Positions 19,480 to 30,114 are shown, counted from the first letter of the stretch. The stretch: DNA of 64,000 nucleotides from Vibrio cincinnatiensis (GCF_022113815.1 NZ_SGOM01000006.1:62001-126000); one strand, 5' to 3'. Numbers and translations: made by a program. Notes: a model not told the origin generated them from the sequence alone.

Positions 19480-22400
19480 GATGCTTTACCTATCACTTTG
19501 CACGTAACGTTTTTTACTATACCCACGACTCCCTTCTGTATTTCATACTGAATATAGAGTAACACGGGTATTAACAGTAAAGTAATCATCGTAGCGAACA
19601 TAATGCCATACCCTAGTGAAGCCGCCGCAGGTTTTAAAAACTGTGCTTGCATTGATGTTTCGCTCAGCAGAGGAATCAAACCTGCAAATGTGGTAATGGA
19701 TGTCAAAAGAATTGCACGTAGCCGGCTATTACACGCTTCAATAATGGTATCCAATATGGGTTTCCCTTCTTCTTGTAAACCGTTATAACGGCTGACCAAC
19801 AACAAGCTATCATTCACCACCACACCGCTTAAAGCTAAAATACCAAACATAGACAAAATGCTTAAGGTCAACCCATTCACCCAATGGCCTAAAATCGCGC
19901 CGACAATACCAAAGGGAATGGCCATCATAATCAGTAGGGGCTGAATGTAAGAGCGCAACGGTATCGCTAGTAAGGCATAAATGGCGATCATCGCAGCCAC
20001 AAACATCAATTCCATCGATTGCATGGTTTCCGCTTGTTGCTCAGCTTCTCCGGCAAAATCAACCCGCAAATGAGGGTATTCTTTCTGCCACTGTGCCAAA
20101 AATTGTTGCTTAACTTGATTGACAACTTGGCTGGGTGACAACATGGCTTTATCCACAACGGCACTCACATACACCGCTCGTTGATTGTTAATTCGAGTAA
20201 TGGCTGACGCTTGGTAATCAGAATCAATCATTGCAACCGAACTGAGGGGGATAACCGTGCCGTCACTGCTACGAATATTCGCATTCATGATATCTGCTAA
20301 GGTTTGACGTTCTTGTTCTGGATAACGAACACTCACCGTGACTTCATCTTGTTTACGCTGAAATTTTTGAACTTCTCCCCCCCAAAAGAATGCAGGACTT
20401 GATCAGCCAGCTGTGCCGTCGTTAACCCCAAAGCTCGTCCTTGTTCGGTTAATGTAAAGCGATACTGTGGTACTCCGGGGCTTAAGTTGTCATCAATACC
20501 GCTGATTCCCGGTAAAGCTTGCAGATAAGCTTTCACCGCCTTTCCCGCAGCCGTCACCTGTTCAGCATCGCTGGCTTTTAACTCAATTTTAAAGTTATCA
20601 ACCATATCCATGCTGGCCAATACTTTGAGTTTTTTAGTGCCTTCCAGCAGGCCTATCTGCTCATTCCATATTTTTGTAAACTGATTGATGTCGTACCCCG
20701 GAGAGTCAATGAAGGCGACCGTAACACTACCTTCGGTATCGGATGAAGCCAATACCTGTAGGCTGGAAATACTGCTTTGTTCAGTAGGTAATCCCAGCTG
20801 AGCACGAAGATGGGTATCAGCCCTTTTCGCGGCCTGTTCAATCACTAATAAATTTCGATGAGTTTGTCCAAAGCTGGCATCGTCTAACATCGTGATATCT
20901 GCCGAAGCGATATCACGAGGAATATCGGGAAAGAAAGCCATTTTAACCGTTCCAGACATAGGCAATGTCGCAATCACGATCAGTAGGCTAAGAAATAGCA
21001 ATAATGTTGCGTAACGAAATCGTAAACACAGTTTAATTACGGGCGTGTACACCTGATAATTCAAAAAATTCAATATTGAATCTGCGCTACGCTGAACTCG
21101 GCTCCAACCACCTTTTGTTGCATTGCGATGAGTATTTAGGTGAGCAAGATGAGACGGTAAAATCAGTTTTGATTCCACCATGGAAAGCAATAAACAGACC
21201 GTCACAACCGCAGCAAACTGAGCAAAAATTTGCCCAAGCCCACCTGTCACATTGGATAACGCCATAAATGCAGCAACGGTAGTCAGCACACCAAACACGG
21301 TAGGTATTGCGACTTTCATGGCCCCTTTAATCGAGTTATCTAGGCTGTCACCCTCGTTACGCCGAGTGTCATAAATGCTTTCGCCTACCACCACCGCATC
21401 ATCAACAACAATCCCGAGTGCCATAATAAAACCAAAAGTTGTCATCTCATTGATGGTGAGGTTGGCAAACGAACCTGTCATGAAAAATAGTGAGCCAAAA
21501 AAGACAAACGGTAAGCCCGCAGCAACCCAAAAAGCCACTCGAACGTTTAAAAACAGCGCCAGAACAAAAAAGACAAGAATGATGCCTGATATAGCATTTT
21601 TCACCAGTAAACTGAGGCGATCATTAATCATCTGGCTTTGATCGTACCAAGTCTCTAAGAAAACCTCTTCTGGCAATAATTGTTGATCTCGCCATTGCTG
21701 GACGACTGCTTTTGCTTGCTCAGCAATCAGAGTGACATCACCATACTCGTCCATCACGATTTCAATCGACATGCCATTTTGTTGGTTATAACGAGACAAT
21801 GTGAAGGTGTCTTCATCAAATGTTTCTCGAACAACGGCTATCTCACCCAGTTTAAGTGTTGTACCTTGTGAAGTATTAATAAGAGGTATTTGAGCAAATT
21901 CTTCCGCCTCATACCTCTGGTTTGCCACTTTCAGTCGAACCGCTTTATCAGGATGACGCAAACTGGTCGTAAGAGGGGTCGATGACTCCGCATTCACCTT
22001 ATCTTCAACGTCAGACAAACTTAGGTTATAACTTTGTAAAGTGGCTTCATCAATATCGATAGAAATAACCGGATCAGCGCTCGCTTTGATTTCTAAATCT
22101 CGAATGGCAGGTTGTTGCAAAAGATCGGTTTTTAACTCTTGTGCTAACGACTGCAAGGTCGCTCTATCCACGCTACCATAGAGCTGAACCCAAATAGCGT
22201 GATCTTGCATACGATCTTTTTCAATGATCGGTTTTTCTGCATCACTGGGGAAATTATTGATCCCATCCACTTTTGTTTTAATGTCTGAGAGTAACGTGTT
22301 GAGATTGTAATCACTGGTTTTCTCAATAGTGACCGTACTGCCGCCAGCGTTAGAGGTAGAGGTAATCCGTTTTATTCCCGGAACGCTTTCCAATGCCTCT

Positions 22401-22624
22401 TCAATTTTAATCGCAACCCCCTCTTCTGCTTGCTTGGGGTCGCCGCTGTTATAGGTGACTGAAACCGTCACTCGATCTGGTTCCATACTCGGGAAGGCTT
22501 CTCGACGTAACTGGCTGAGTGACAAAACGCCCATCACGATCACCGATAGAAGTAATAAATTGGCCGCCACTGAATTTCGAGCAAACCAAGCAATAATACC
22601 CGATGGAGGAGGTGTCATACTCAT
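19473..22624 (-). pseudogene. RND multidrug efflux pump, frameshifted
   Basis: An inner-membrane proton-driven pump of the HAE1 type, read as two overlapping frames: 20333-22624 (763 residues) and 19473-20336 (287 residues). Together they cover a normal RND protein of about 1050 residues, with N-terminal segments, the GFIMALGIVVDDAVVVGE helix and the second half with GVVVNDSLLLVSRYNG. The break falls after LADQVLHSF, beside a run of seven G on the coding strand (20377-20383). One extra base there joins the frames into EVQKFQRKQDEV and VRYPEQER, matching RND proteins. It could be a real mutation, phase variation or a sequencing error. It overlaps the adaptor gene by ATGA. Confidence 0.85.
20377..20383. 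repeat. Homopolymer of seven C/G at the RND frameshift
   Basis: Seven C on the plus strand (seven G in the RND coding strand) sit exactly where the reading frame breaks. Eight G would restore the frame and give the residue spacing seen in related pumps; an extra T in the adjoining TTTT run would also restore it. Confidence 0.8.
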
Positions 22625-23805
22625 AATGCTACCTCACTGATCACTTGCACCAAAGTACCGACTTGGTAACTGCTCAATGGGCGCTGAACAATTTGTACGC
22701 TTTCATGGGTAAAGGCTTTAACATACACAAAACCACCCGATTCAAACTGTTTCTCTGCTAGGATACTGGCCAATTTGCCTTGGCTATCGATGTACCAGAT
22801 TTCCCCTTGCTGAGAAATGGCTGACTGAGGCAATTTCCAACTCTGTTCGAGGGGAGTTCCATCCACAATGGCGGTCACAAAGGTTCCTGGATATAACGGA
22901 GGTTCGATATCCAAAGGTTGAGCAACGGTTACAACCAATGCACGTTGGCGAGTATTACTGTCAAGGTGTTGCTCAACACGAGTTACATAACCGTTCCATG
23001 CCATTTGTCGATAACGCAACTCTACAGACCAGCTCTGTGGGTGACGAGCCAGCTCGGTATTGCTTCGTATCGGTAAATTCAACCATTGCGCTTCTGAAAG
23101 TGGAATAACGACTTCGACCACATCGGTACTGTATAAAGTGGCGACTTGTCCACCTTCTTGCAGATAACTACCAAGTTGAATGTCTCGGCTCACAACTAAT
23201 CCGTCAAAGGGTGCATAGATCACGGTGTTTTTCAGATCATACTGAGCTTTTGCTAACACTTTCTGTGCATTCGTTAAAGCGGCTTTTGCTTGATCCCGCT
23301 GCGGTTGACGAAGGACCAATGGTGAATCAGGCTCCCCAGATAACCCCGACCGCTGCCACTCAAGTTTTGCTTGTTCCCCTTGACGCTCTTCTTCCAATAA
23401 GTTTAAGGTGGCCGTTGCTAATTCAGACTGAGCTTCACTCACCGCTTGCTGATATTTTGTTTGATCTAAAGTGGCCAGTACCTCACCTTTTTTTACCCGC
23501 TGACCACTTTCAAGGCCCGGCCCTAATGTCAACACTCGTCCAGAGACCTCAGCGGTAATATTAAGTGCATAACGAGGTTTCGCTTCACCATACCCTTGAA
23601 CTTGTGCTGAATAGTGCCCTATGTTTACGTCGATAACGGAAACGGCAACGACGGGATCATGCTCAGGTTGAACCGTATCATGAAGCAACCCGCTCTCTTT
23701 GGGCTCATTCATTTGGGATAGTTGACTATGAGTGTAAGCCATCACTCCCAAAAAAATGGCACATGCCAGTAAAGTGGTTCCGAAAGTGACCTTATTGATC
23801 CTCAT
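22621..23805 (-). CDS. RND efflux periplasmic adaptor (membrane fusion protein)
   Basis: A periplasmic adaptor of 394 residues linking the RND pump to the outer-membrane factor. It has an N-terminal membrane anchor (about residues 8-25), a lipoyl half-motif (GRVLTLGPGLESGQRVKKGEVLA), an alpha-helical hairpin with AQSELATATLNLLEEE, the second lipoyl half (YAPFDGLVVSRD) and a beta-barrel domain. It overlaps the outer-membrane factor gene by 14 bp and the pump gene by four bases, so the three are co-translated. Confidence 0.92.
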   Translation of the reverse strand: MRINKVTFGTTLLACAIFLGVMAYTHSQLSQMNEPKESGLLHDTVQPEHDPVVAVSVIDVNIGHYSAQVQGYGEAKPRYALNITAEVSGRVLTLGPGLESGQRVKKGEVLATLDQTKYQQAVSEAQSELATATLNLLEEERQGEQAKLEWQRSGLSGEPDSPLVLRQPQRDQAKAALTNAQKVLAKAQYDLKNTVIYAPFDGLVVSRDIQLGSYLQEGGQVATLYSTDVVEVVIPLSEAQWLNLPIRSNTELARHPQSWSVELRYRQMAWNGYVTRVEQHLDSNTRQRALVVTVAQPLDIEPPLYPGTFVTAIVDGTPLEQSWKLPQSAISQQGEIWYIDSQGKLASILAEKQFESGGFVYVKAFTHESVQIVQRPLSSYQVGTLVQVISEVAL

Positions 23806-25171
23806 TTTTAACTCCTAATCCCAATGCTAATCCCAAATCAATCCGGTTACTTAATCGGTTATAAGTGACTTGAGCGAGTTTGATTTCGATATCGTAGGTT
23901 TGTTGCTGTATGGTGAGTAGTTCAAGAATGTCTACTAACCCTTTGCGATATTTATCCAGATAATTAGCGCTGCTGCGTTGTGCGCTGTCTAGGGCTAACC
24001 TCAAATGCTGTTGCTGACGCTCCAACGCCTGTTCCTGGCCAAGAGCGCTTTCTACTTCATTCACTGCCGTCAATAAGGTTTCCTGATAAGCCCAAAAGAC
24101 CTGTTCTGTCGTTAAGGCTTCCATCTCTGCTTCCGCTTTAAGTTTTCCACCTTGAAACAGCGGTGCTGTTAACTGGCCTAAAATGCTCCATAAAGGGCTG
24201 GTCAGTAAGCTATCGCTTAAGTGGTGATCGCTGTCACTCAATGCCGCACTAAAACTCAGGCTGGGCAACATGGCTTTATATGCCACTTGAGTGGTGTATT
24301 GTTGTGCTTCAATGTTGGCATAAGCGGCAATAAGATCAGGCCGACGAGCCAGATCTTGCTCTGGCAAATGAGCCAACGAAAGCAATACCGTGGGAAATTG
24401 AGCAGGAATAATAAGAGGGTCTTGGCTTCCTAACTGCCCTAATAGGGTAGTTAAATCTCGGCGAGCTGACGCTAATGTTTCTTGATATTCAGCTAATGTC
24501 GCTCGAGTAGACTCCATATTGGTTAGTGCGCTATCTCGGTCTTCTAGCCCACCTAAACCTTGACGATAGCGTTCTGTCACCACCTTTTCATTACGTTGCA
24601 AAAGTTCTAACCGCTGCGTTTCGATATGAACTTGCTGCTGGTAAAGGTTAATCATGAGCCATTGCCGCATAATGCTTGCCGCTAAGGTGTCTTTTGCGGC
24701 TTGGTAGTCCGCAGCACGGCTACGCAAGTTGGCGCTAGCCGCTGCTTTACCGTCTGCGATTTTTTGCCAAATATCCAATTCCCAGCTTACACTCAACTCC
24801 GTGTTGTATTGAGAATGGCTGTGCTCTTCTTTCTCTCCACTTAAGGTCAACTCTGCACTGGGTAGTTGATCTGCGGCGATCTGTTGTTTTTGTGCATAAG
24901 CAATTTTAAGCGCTAATGCCGTTTGCTGTAGGCTAGGGTTATGTTCCAAAGCACGATCAATCCATTGCTTTAATTCAGGAATATCAATTAATTCCGTAAT
25001 CGAAACCATATCAATAGCAGGCTCAGTATCAATAACAGACCAAGCCGTAAGTTGCTCAAGGGATTCAGAAACTCGCGCTTGATACGTTTGCTGAGAATGG
25101 GTGGCGCAGCCGATTAACCCCGCAATCAATAAACTCACGGCGGATAACCTTAGCCAATGCGATGACATCAT
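23792..25171 (-). CDS. Outer-membrane efflux lipoprotein (NodT/TolC family)
   Basis: A 459-residue outer-membrane channel. The signal sequence ends with a lipobox, LIGC (Cys22), so it is probably lipid-anchored like OprM and CusC. Two OEP repeats follow; the first contains WELDIWQKIADGKAAA and the second LTAPLFQGGKLKAEAE. It is the first gene of an operon OMF-adaptor-RND-regulator-kinase on the minus strand, so its promoter should lie in 25172-25240. Confidence 0.92.
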   Translation of the reverse strand: MMSSHWLRLSAVSLLIAGLIGCATHSQQTYQARVSESLEQLTAWSVIDTEPAIDMVSITELIDIPELKQWIDRALEHNPSLQQTALALKIAYAQKQQIAADQLPSAELTLSGEKEEHSHSQYNTELSVSWELDIWQKIADGKAAASANLRSRAADYQAAKDTLAASIMRQWLMINLYQQQVHIETQRLELLQRNEKVVTERYRQGLGGLEDRDSALTNMESTRATLAEYQETLASARRDLTTLLGQLGSQDPLIIPAQFPTVLLSLAHLPEQDLARRPDLIAAYANIEAQQYTTQVAYKAMLPSLSFSAALSDSDHHLSDSLLTSPLWSILGQLTAPLFQGGKLKAEAEMEALTTEQVFWAYQETLLTAVNEVESALGQEQALERQQQHLRLALDSAQRSSANYLDKYRKGLVDILELLTIQQQTYDIEIKLAQVTYNRLSNRIDLGLALGLGVKNEDQ

Positions 25172-25239
25172 AGTGGTGTACTCCTGTTGATGAACCTTAG
25201 CGTAAATAAACAGGGGTTAAGAGAGGGTTAACTTAAGAA

Positions 25240-25270
25240 AAATAACGCCCAGAAATTCTGGGCGTTCATA
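25240..25270 (-). terminator. Terminator after the TonB receptor gene
   Basis: An AACGCCCAG/CTGGGCGTT stem with a short AAATT loop. On the minus strand it is followed by TTATTTTTC, a good U tract, 35 bp past the receptor stop. Confidence 0.85.
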
Positions 25271-25300
25271 TTCGAGAAAATCAGAAAACTGACGGTGAGA

Positions 25301-27460
25301 TTAGAATTGATAACCCACTTTTAGTTCAATACCCCGCTCTGCACCATACCAACAGTTCACGTTGTTGTAGCAGCTGTAATACTCTTTATTGAACAAGTTG
25401 TTAGCCATCACATCCACACTAGCACCTTGTAGATTATCGCTCAATTGGCCCAGATCGTATCCTAAAGAGAGGTCAACGACCGTGTAGCTGGGTACTTTAC
25501 CTTGCGTATTGGTGGCATCCATAAACATCTCCCCGACATAACGAGCCCCGGCACTGATGCGGCTACCACTCAGCACACCTTGCTCTTGACGATAAGTACT
25601 CCATAAAGTGGCGCTATGTTTCGGCACATAAATAGGGGTTGTCCCTTCTAGCCCATTCGCGCTGTCTTTGCTCACTTCAACATCCGCATACGTATAACCT
25701 GCGGCGATATCCCAATTGGGTAAAATCCACCAACGAGCTTGTAATTCTACCCCTTGAGAACGCACTTTCCCCACTTGGATATCATCTTGATAATTCGCAG
25801 AAGCGGGGTCAGTCACGACCACGTTTTTCTTCTCGATCCGATACAGTGAAGCGGTGGCCTGCTGACTCATATCGGCGGATTGGTATTTCACCCCAACTTC
25901 TGTCTGCTCTCCCACTTCGGGTTTAAATGGCTGGCCAAACTTACTGTCTTTGCCAGCAACCGGTGAAAAACTGGTCGCAAAATTGATAAAGGGTGCAAAC
26001 CCAGAATCAAATTGATATAAAGCGCCAACTCGATACGACACCTCATGATGATTCGCTTTGGTAGCGGTCAAGGCATCCACATACTGGCTACGGCTTTCAT
26101 AATGGTCATAACGAGCCCCAGCAATCCATACCCATTGGTTCCAGCGCACTTGATCTTGAAAGTAGACCCCTAACTGTTTAATCGAAATGTTATTTTTAGC
26201 TAAATAAAATGGGCTCAGGCTACTGGGATCCAACAGGTTATTATTGGGATTGAAAATATTAAATTGATAAAAACCGGCATTGGTAGTGGCATATTCATAT
26301 TCCCTATATTCTGAATCCCCTTTTAGCCGCTGGTAGTCAAGGCCAAACAAGAGGTTATGCTCAACACTTCCCCACTGAATCACCCCAGATAACTGGTTAT
26401 CGACCACAATGCCGGTGTAGTCTTCATCGGTGCTATAGATATTACGATATAACTCACCGCTGGTTTCATCAAAACCACTGGCGAGGTGATAGGTATTTTT
26501 TTGTGATAAGGAGGCATCGGTATAACGCAAGTTTTGTAAAACACTCCACTGCTCGGTCAACTGATGCTGCACTTTATAACCTAATATCAGCACCTCTCGC
26601 TCAAATTGGCTCCAATTGACATCCCCCGCATGAGTCGAGGGGGAGGTAGAACCATTAGCATTGCTCGTGACCATTCCTGAGGCGGGCAGTGCTGAGTTCA
26701 TTCCCATCGATGGATCGTTTTGGTAATAGAGGTTGAGGTTTAACAAAGTTTTATCATTAATCTGCCAATCCAACGACGGGGCAATAAGGTAACGCTCCTC
26801 TTCTGTGCCATCAACCTGACCGTCCTGCTTACGGGCTTTAGCAATGATGCGATAAGCCGCTTGCCCCTCTTTGATTGCCCCCGTGGTATCCAACGTGACT
26901 TGTTTTAAGTGACGAGATCCGGTTGAAGCCGTCACTTCCGTATGGCGCGTTTTTTGTGGCGCTTTGGCGATCACATTGACCATGCCACCAGGCGGCATTG
27001 AGCCATACAGTACCGAAGTCGGCCCCTTAAATATTTCTACCTGTTGCATGGCAATCGGGTCAATCTGCGGCTGTAAGTTCCAACCTTTCAAATACTGCAA
27101 CAGCAACCCATCGTAATAACTCTGATCAACTTGAAAGCCTCGGATATAGTAATTATCGTACATGGTAACCGCACCACCTTTGGTTTCAGTCACCACTCCC
27201 GGAGCGTAACGCAGCGCTTGCCCTAAAGAAGTCACCCCACGCTGTTCTAATTCAATACCATCAAGCACGGTAATACCTTGCGGTGTTTCATCCGGCTCAA
27301 GGGCGGTTTTGGTCGCCGTATTACGATAGGTTTGGCCTAAAATAGTGACGGTTTCTAATTCCGCCGAGACCGCTTCTTGAGCAAAAGCGGCTGGCATAAT
27401 AAAACTGGCCAGCATGGCCAACGCGATCGGCGAATAAGAGATTGGTTTGTTAAATTCCAT
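25301..27460 (-). CDS. TonB-dependent siderophore receptor
   Basis: An outer-membrane receptor of 719 residues for ferric siderophore uptake. The signal peptide ends at AAFA. A plug domain follows (ETVTILGQ, TPQGITVLDG, YYIRGFQVDQSYYDGL, VEIFKGPTSVLYG, PPGGMVNVIAK), then a 22-strand barrel ending in LKVGYQF with terminal Phe. The GSMPPGG loop and the QSYYDG segment place it with FhuA/FpvA/FhuE-type receptors; the ligand cannot be told. A Fur-box-like sequence lies 31 bp upstream. Confidence 0.92.
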   Translation of the reverse strand: MEFNKPISYSPIALAMLASFIMPAAFAQEAVSAELETVTILGQTYRNTATKTALEPDETPQGITVLDGIELEQRGVTSLGQALRYAPGVVTETKGGAVTMYDNYYIRGFQVDQSYYDGLLLQYLKGWNLQPQIDPIAMQQVEIFKGPTSVLYGSMPPGGMVNVIAKAPQKTRHTEVTASTGSRHLKQVTLDTTGAIKEGQAAYRIIAKARKQDGQVDGTEEERYLIAPSLDWQINDKTLLNLNLYYQNDPSMGMNSALPASGMVTSNANGSTSPSTHAGDVNWSQFEREVLILGYKVQHQLTEQWSVLQNLRYTDASLSQKNTYHLASGFDETSGELYRNIYSTDEDYTGIVVDNQLSGVIQWGSVEHNLLFGLDYQRLKGDSEYREYEYATTNAGFYQFNIFNPNNNLLDPSSLSPFYLAKNNISIKQLGVYFQDQVRWNQWVWIAGARYDHYESRSQYVDALTATKANHHEVSYRVGALYQFDSGFAPFINFATSFSPVAGKDSKFGQPFKPEVGEQTEVGVKYQSADMSQQATASLYRIEKKNVVVTDPASANYQDDIQVGKVRSQGVELQARWWILPNWDIAAGYTYADVEVSKDSANGLEGTTPIYVPKHSATLWSTYRQEQGVLSGSRISAGARYVGEMFMDATNTQGKVPSYTVVDLSLGYDLGQLSDNLQGASVDVMANNLFNKEYYSCYNNVNCWYGAERGIELKVGYQF

Positions 27461-27490
27461 GATGTTTCAACTACCCTGCTTTTTCTTATA

Positions 27491-27505
27491 TGAGAATAAA
27501 TATCA
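27491..27505. promoter_or_regulatory. Fur box upstream of the siderophore receptor
   Basis: TGAGAATAAATATCA agrees with the 7-1-7 Fur consensus TGATAATNATTATCA at 12 of 14 informative positions. It is in the 104-bp gap upstream of the receptor start, where iron repression would be expected. Confidence 0.7.
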
Positions 27506-27564
27506 TTTTTATTCTATGGTAATAAACATGGAGAAAGTTAACAATTTGGAGCATCTTCCTATCG

Positions 27565-28434
27565 CTAAATCACTTCTATCGGTAGCCAATATTCCATTTC
27601 TGCCTCAGCATGATCACCACGATATCCAATTGGGTAGCGTTCTAACTCAATCCCATCGACACTGCGATACGAAGAATGAGGTAACCAATGAAAAATAAAC
27701 CATTCCAGCGTATTAGCGAGGTGAATCACTGGGCCTTTATGTTTCACCACAGCATAGGTTTGGGCAGGAATAACAAGCTGTTTTGCGCCCACCAAAGGGT
27801 GCAACGTACCCGCTAAATAAGGTAAAACATGCCCATTCAGTTTGGTTCCAGTCACATCAATCACGCCCACTAAGGCTTGCTGTTGAACGCTTGAAAATGA
27901 CTGATAGAACTGCTGCCACAATTGAGGCACTCGATAGGAAAAATCGGGCGCTTCAGAAAATAGCCCTTGTATTGTCCCACTCACCCCATAAACGGCGAAT
28001 GAATCGGCTGACTCGACTTTGACTTCAATGAGTTGTGATCTGTGTTCATTCACCGATGAGCCATCGCTTCGATGAAAAGGCTTACGCAGCCCGATACGAC
28101 GCCCTTGCTTTCGGTAGTCTCTCGGACTCACGCCAAAATGCTGTTTAAATGCTCGACTAAAGCTGATTTCGGAATTAAATCCTAAACTCACCGCAATATC
28201 GATCACGCGGCTTGAATCTGCCAGTAAAGTTTCCGCCGCGGTACTGAGTTTGAGTTCTCGAACATAGTTCGCCACCGTTAACCCTGTTTTACTTTGGAAC
28301 ACACGTTGCAGTTGCCAGCGCGACCAACAGCTCTGCTGGGCTAACTCATCTAATGTCAGCGGTTGATCTAAATGATTATGGATGTAATCCAATAACTTAC
28401 AGATACGTTCAAAAGAAACAGAAGGAACATTCAT
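27565..28434 (-). CDS. AraC-family regulator with GyrI-like effector domain
   Basis: A 289-residue regulator. The N-terminal part is an AraC/XylS DNA-binding domain with two helix-turn-helix motifs (LTLDELAQQSCWSRWQLQRVF and IDIAVSLGFNSEISFSRAFK, then GVSPRDYRK). The C-terminal half (about residues 130-289) resembles the GyrI-like or effector-binding domain seen in Rob-type regulators, including YAVVKHKGP and EYWLPI. It precedes the siderophore receptor on the same strand, but control of that gene is only a possibility; many such proteins govern efflux or stress responses. Confidence 0.87.
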   Translation of the reverse strand: MNVPSVSFERICKLLDYIHNHLDQPLTLDELAQQSCWSRWQLQRVFQSKTGLTVANYVRELKLSTAAETLLADSSRVIDIAVSLGFNSEISFSRAFKQHFGVSPRDYRKQGRRIGLRKPFHRSDGSSVNEHRSQLIEVKVESADSFAVYGVSGTIQGLFSEAPDFSYRVPQLWQQFYQSFSSVQQQALVGVIDVTGTKLNGHVLPYLAGTLHPLVGAKQLVIPAQTYAVVKHKGPVIHLANTLEWFIFHWLPHSSYRSVDGIELERYPIGYRGDHAEAEMEYWLPIEVI

Positions 28435-28511
28435 TGAGCTACCACCTCATCATAAGGCTATAGTGTCGCACAACGATATCGATAATGAGAAGTCTTATCA
28501 ATAAAATTATC

Positions 28512-28553
28512 AAAAAAAGGCAGCGGTCAGTAAGGGTCTATCAAGCACTGACC
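28512..28553 (-). terminator. Terminator after the EmrAB-type operon
   Basis: A GGTCAGT/ACTGACC stem (arms 28525-28531 and 28547-28553). On the minus strand a run of seven T follows a few bases later (28512-28518). It lies just past the end of the MFS pump gene. Confidence 0.65.
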
Positions 28554-28569
28554 ACCACCTAAAAAATGC

Positions 28570-30105
28570 TTAATGTACGGCTGAAGTATCCACCGCGTAC
28601 TTCGGTTTAGGAGCAAACCAGATCATGCATGCAGCGACGGCAAAAATAACCGCAATCATCAAGAATAACTGGTTGGTCGCCACCATGACACTCTGGTTTT
28701 GTAAGGTCCAATCTATTGCTGATCGCGCCTGATCGGTACTCATTCCTGCATTTTGCATCGCTTGGCTCGCTACGCCCGCTTTATCCGTTAAACCCGATAA
28801 TTCCGCATGCACATAGCGAGATTCTCGCTCCCAAAAAGTATTGATCATGGAGGTCGCAAAAGCGCCAGATAAAGTACGAATAAAGTTCATCAACCCCGCT
28901 GCCGATTCCATTTCATGCATTCTGACGCTGCCTAGCGCAATCGCAGTCAATGGAACAAAAAATAGCGGCATCCCGATACCTTGGAAAAACATCGGCCAGC
29001 TAATTTGCGAAAACGTCATGTCTACGGTGCCAAAACTACGCATAAAGGTCCAAAAGCCCAGCCACATTACCCCAGCAAAAACAAAAGGCCGAGGATCGTA
29101 TTTCGATGATAAGTTAGCAATAATGGGGGCGAGGAATACGGCCAATATTCCCATGGTCGCCGTGGCATACCCAGAAATCGTCGCGGTGTAACCCATATAG
29201 ATTTGCAACCACAATGGCGTTAACACAGAAATACTAAAGAAAGCACCAAAGGCCAGTGACAACGTCACCATGCTCATACTATAACCGCGATGCCGAAAGA
29301 CCTTGAGATCCACCACAGGGTTACGTTCCGTCAACTCCCAAATCAGAAATGCCACAAAACCAATCGCCGCAATCACGGCTAATGTGACAATCCGTGATGA
29401 TTCAAACCAGTCGTGATCTTTACCTTCGTCCAGCATAAGTTGCAAAGCTGCCACCCACACCACTAATAATAAAAGTCCAACTTTATCAATTTTAGAACGA
29501 ACGGTTTTGGTCTCAAATTTCTGTAACAACGTCCAGCAGATCAAAGCAGCCCCTATCGCAAACGGCATTTTTACCATAAAGATATATGGCCAACTAAACT
29601 GGTCACACAGCACTCCACCTAAAATCGGCCCCATTATCGGTGCAATCAATGTGGTCATACTCCAAATACCAATGGCGACATGTCCTTTATTTTTAGGAAA
29701 AATTCGCATCATTAAGGTTTGCGATAACGGCATTAATGGCCCACCAGAAAAACCTAGAAAGACCCGAAACATGACTAATGTACTCATGCTGTTTGCCATT
29801 CCACATAGCAGTGAAAAAACGCCAAACAGCAGAAAACAAGTCACAAACACTCGGATAGACCCAAAACGTGAAGCCAGCCACCCCGTCAATGGTACGGATA
29901 TCGCCTCGGCAACCGCATAAGAGGTGATGACATAGGTTCCTTGACTCGTTGATGTGCCTAAGCTTCCGGCAATGGTAGAAACAGAAACATTGGCAATGGT
30001 GGTATCTAAAATAGCCAGAAAGTTCGCCATTGCCAGACACAAGGCCCCCACAAACAGTGCCCCACCTGACAAAGGTTTGATCTCATGGTCAAAAGCGTGA
30101 CTCAT
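28570..30105 (-). CDS. emrB: DHA2 family MFS multidrug efflux pump, EmrB type
   Basis: A 511-residue inner-membrane drug/proton antiporter with 14 predicted membrane segments. Family marks include LDTTIANVSVSTIAGSL near the first helix, SYAVAEAISVPLTGWLASRFG, and the motif-C region around PIMGPILGGVLCD. It follows the EmrA-type adaptor by nine bases. With the adaptor and the NodT-type channel it forms a tripartite export system. The substrate is not evident. Confidence 0.92.
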   Translation of the reverse strand: MSHAFDHEIKPLSGGALFVGALCLAMANFLAILDTTIANVSVSTIAGSLGTSTSQGTYVITSYAVAEAISVPLTGWLASRFGSIRVFVTCFLLFGVFSLLCGMANSMSTLVMFRVFLGFSGGPLMPLSQTLMMRIFPKNKGHVAIGIWSMTTLIAPIMGPILGGVLCDQFSWPYIFMVKMPFAIGAALICWTLLQKFETKTVRSKIDKVGLLLLVVWVAALQLMLDEGKDHDWFESSRIVTLAVIAAIGFVAFLIWELTERNPVVDLKVFRHRGYSMSMVTLSLAFGAFFSISVLTPLWLQIYMGYTATISGYATATMGILAVFLAPIIANLSSKYDPRPFVFAGVMWLGFWTFMRSFGTVDMTFSQISWPMFFQGIGMPLFFVPLTAIALGSVRMHEMESAAGLMNFIRTLSGAFATSMINTFWERESRYVHAELSGLTDKAGVASQAMQNAGMSTDQARSAIDWTLQNQSVMVATNQLFLMIAVIFAVAACMIWFAPKPKYAVDTSAVH

Positions 30106-30114
30106 CCTCTCACC

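Noticed and set aside
20333..20336. GTGA overlap read as two separate genes making a split RND pump
   Set aside because: Neither part is complete on its own, and one base restores the standard protein, so a frameshift is simpler than a natural split.
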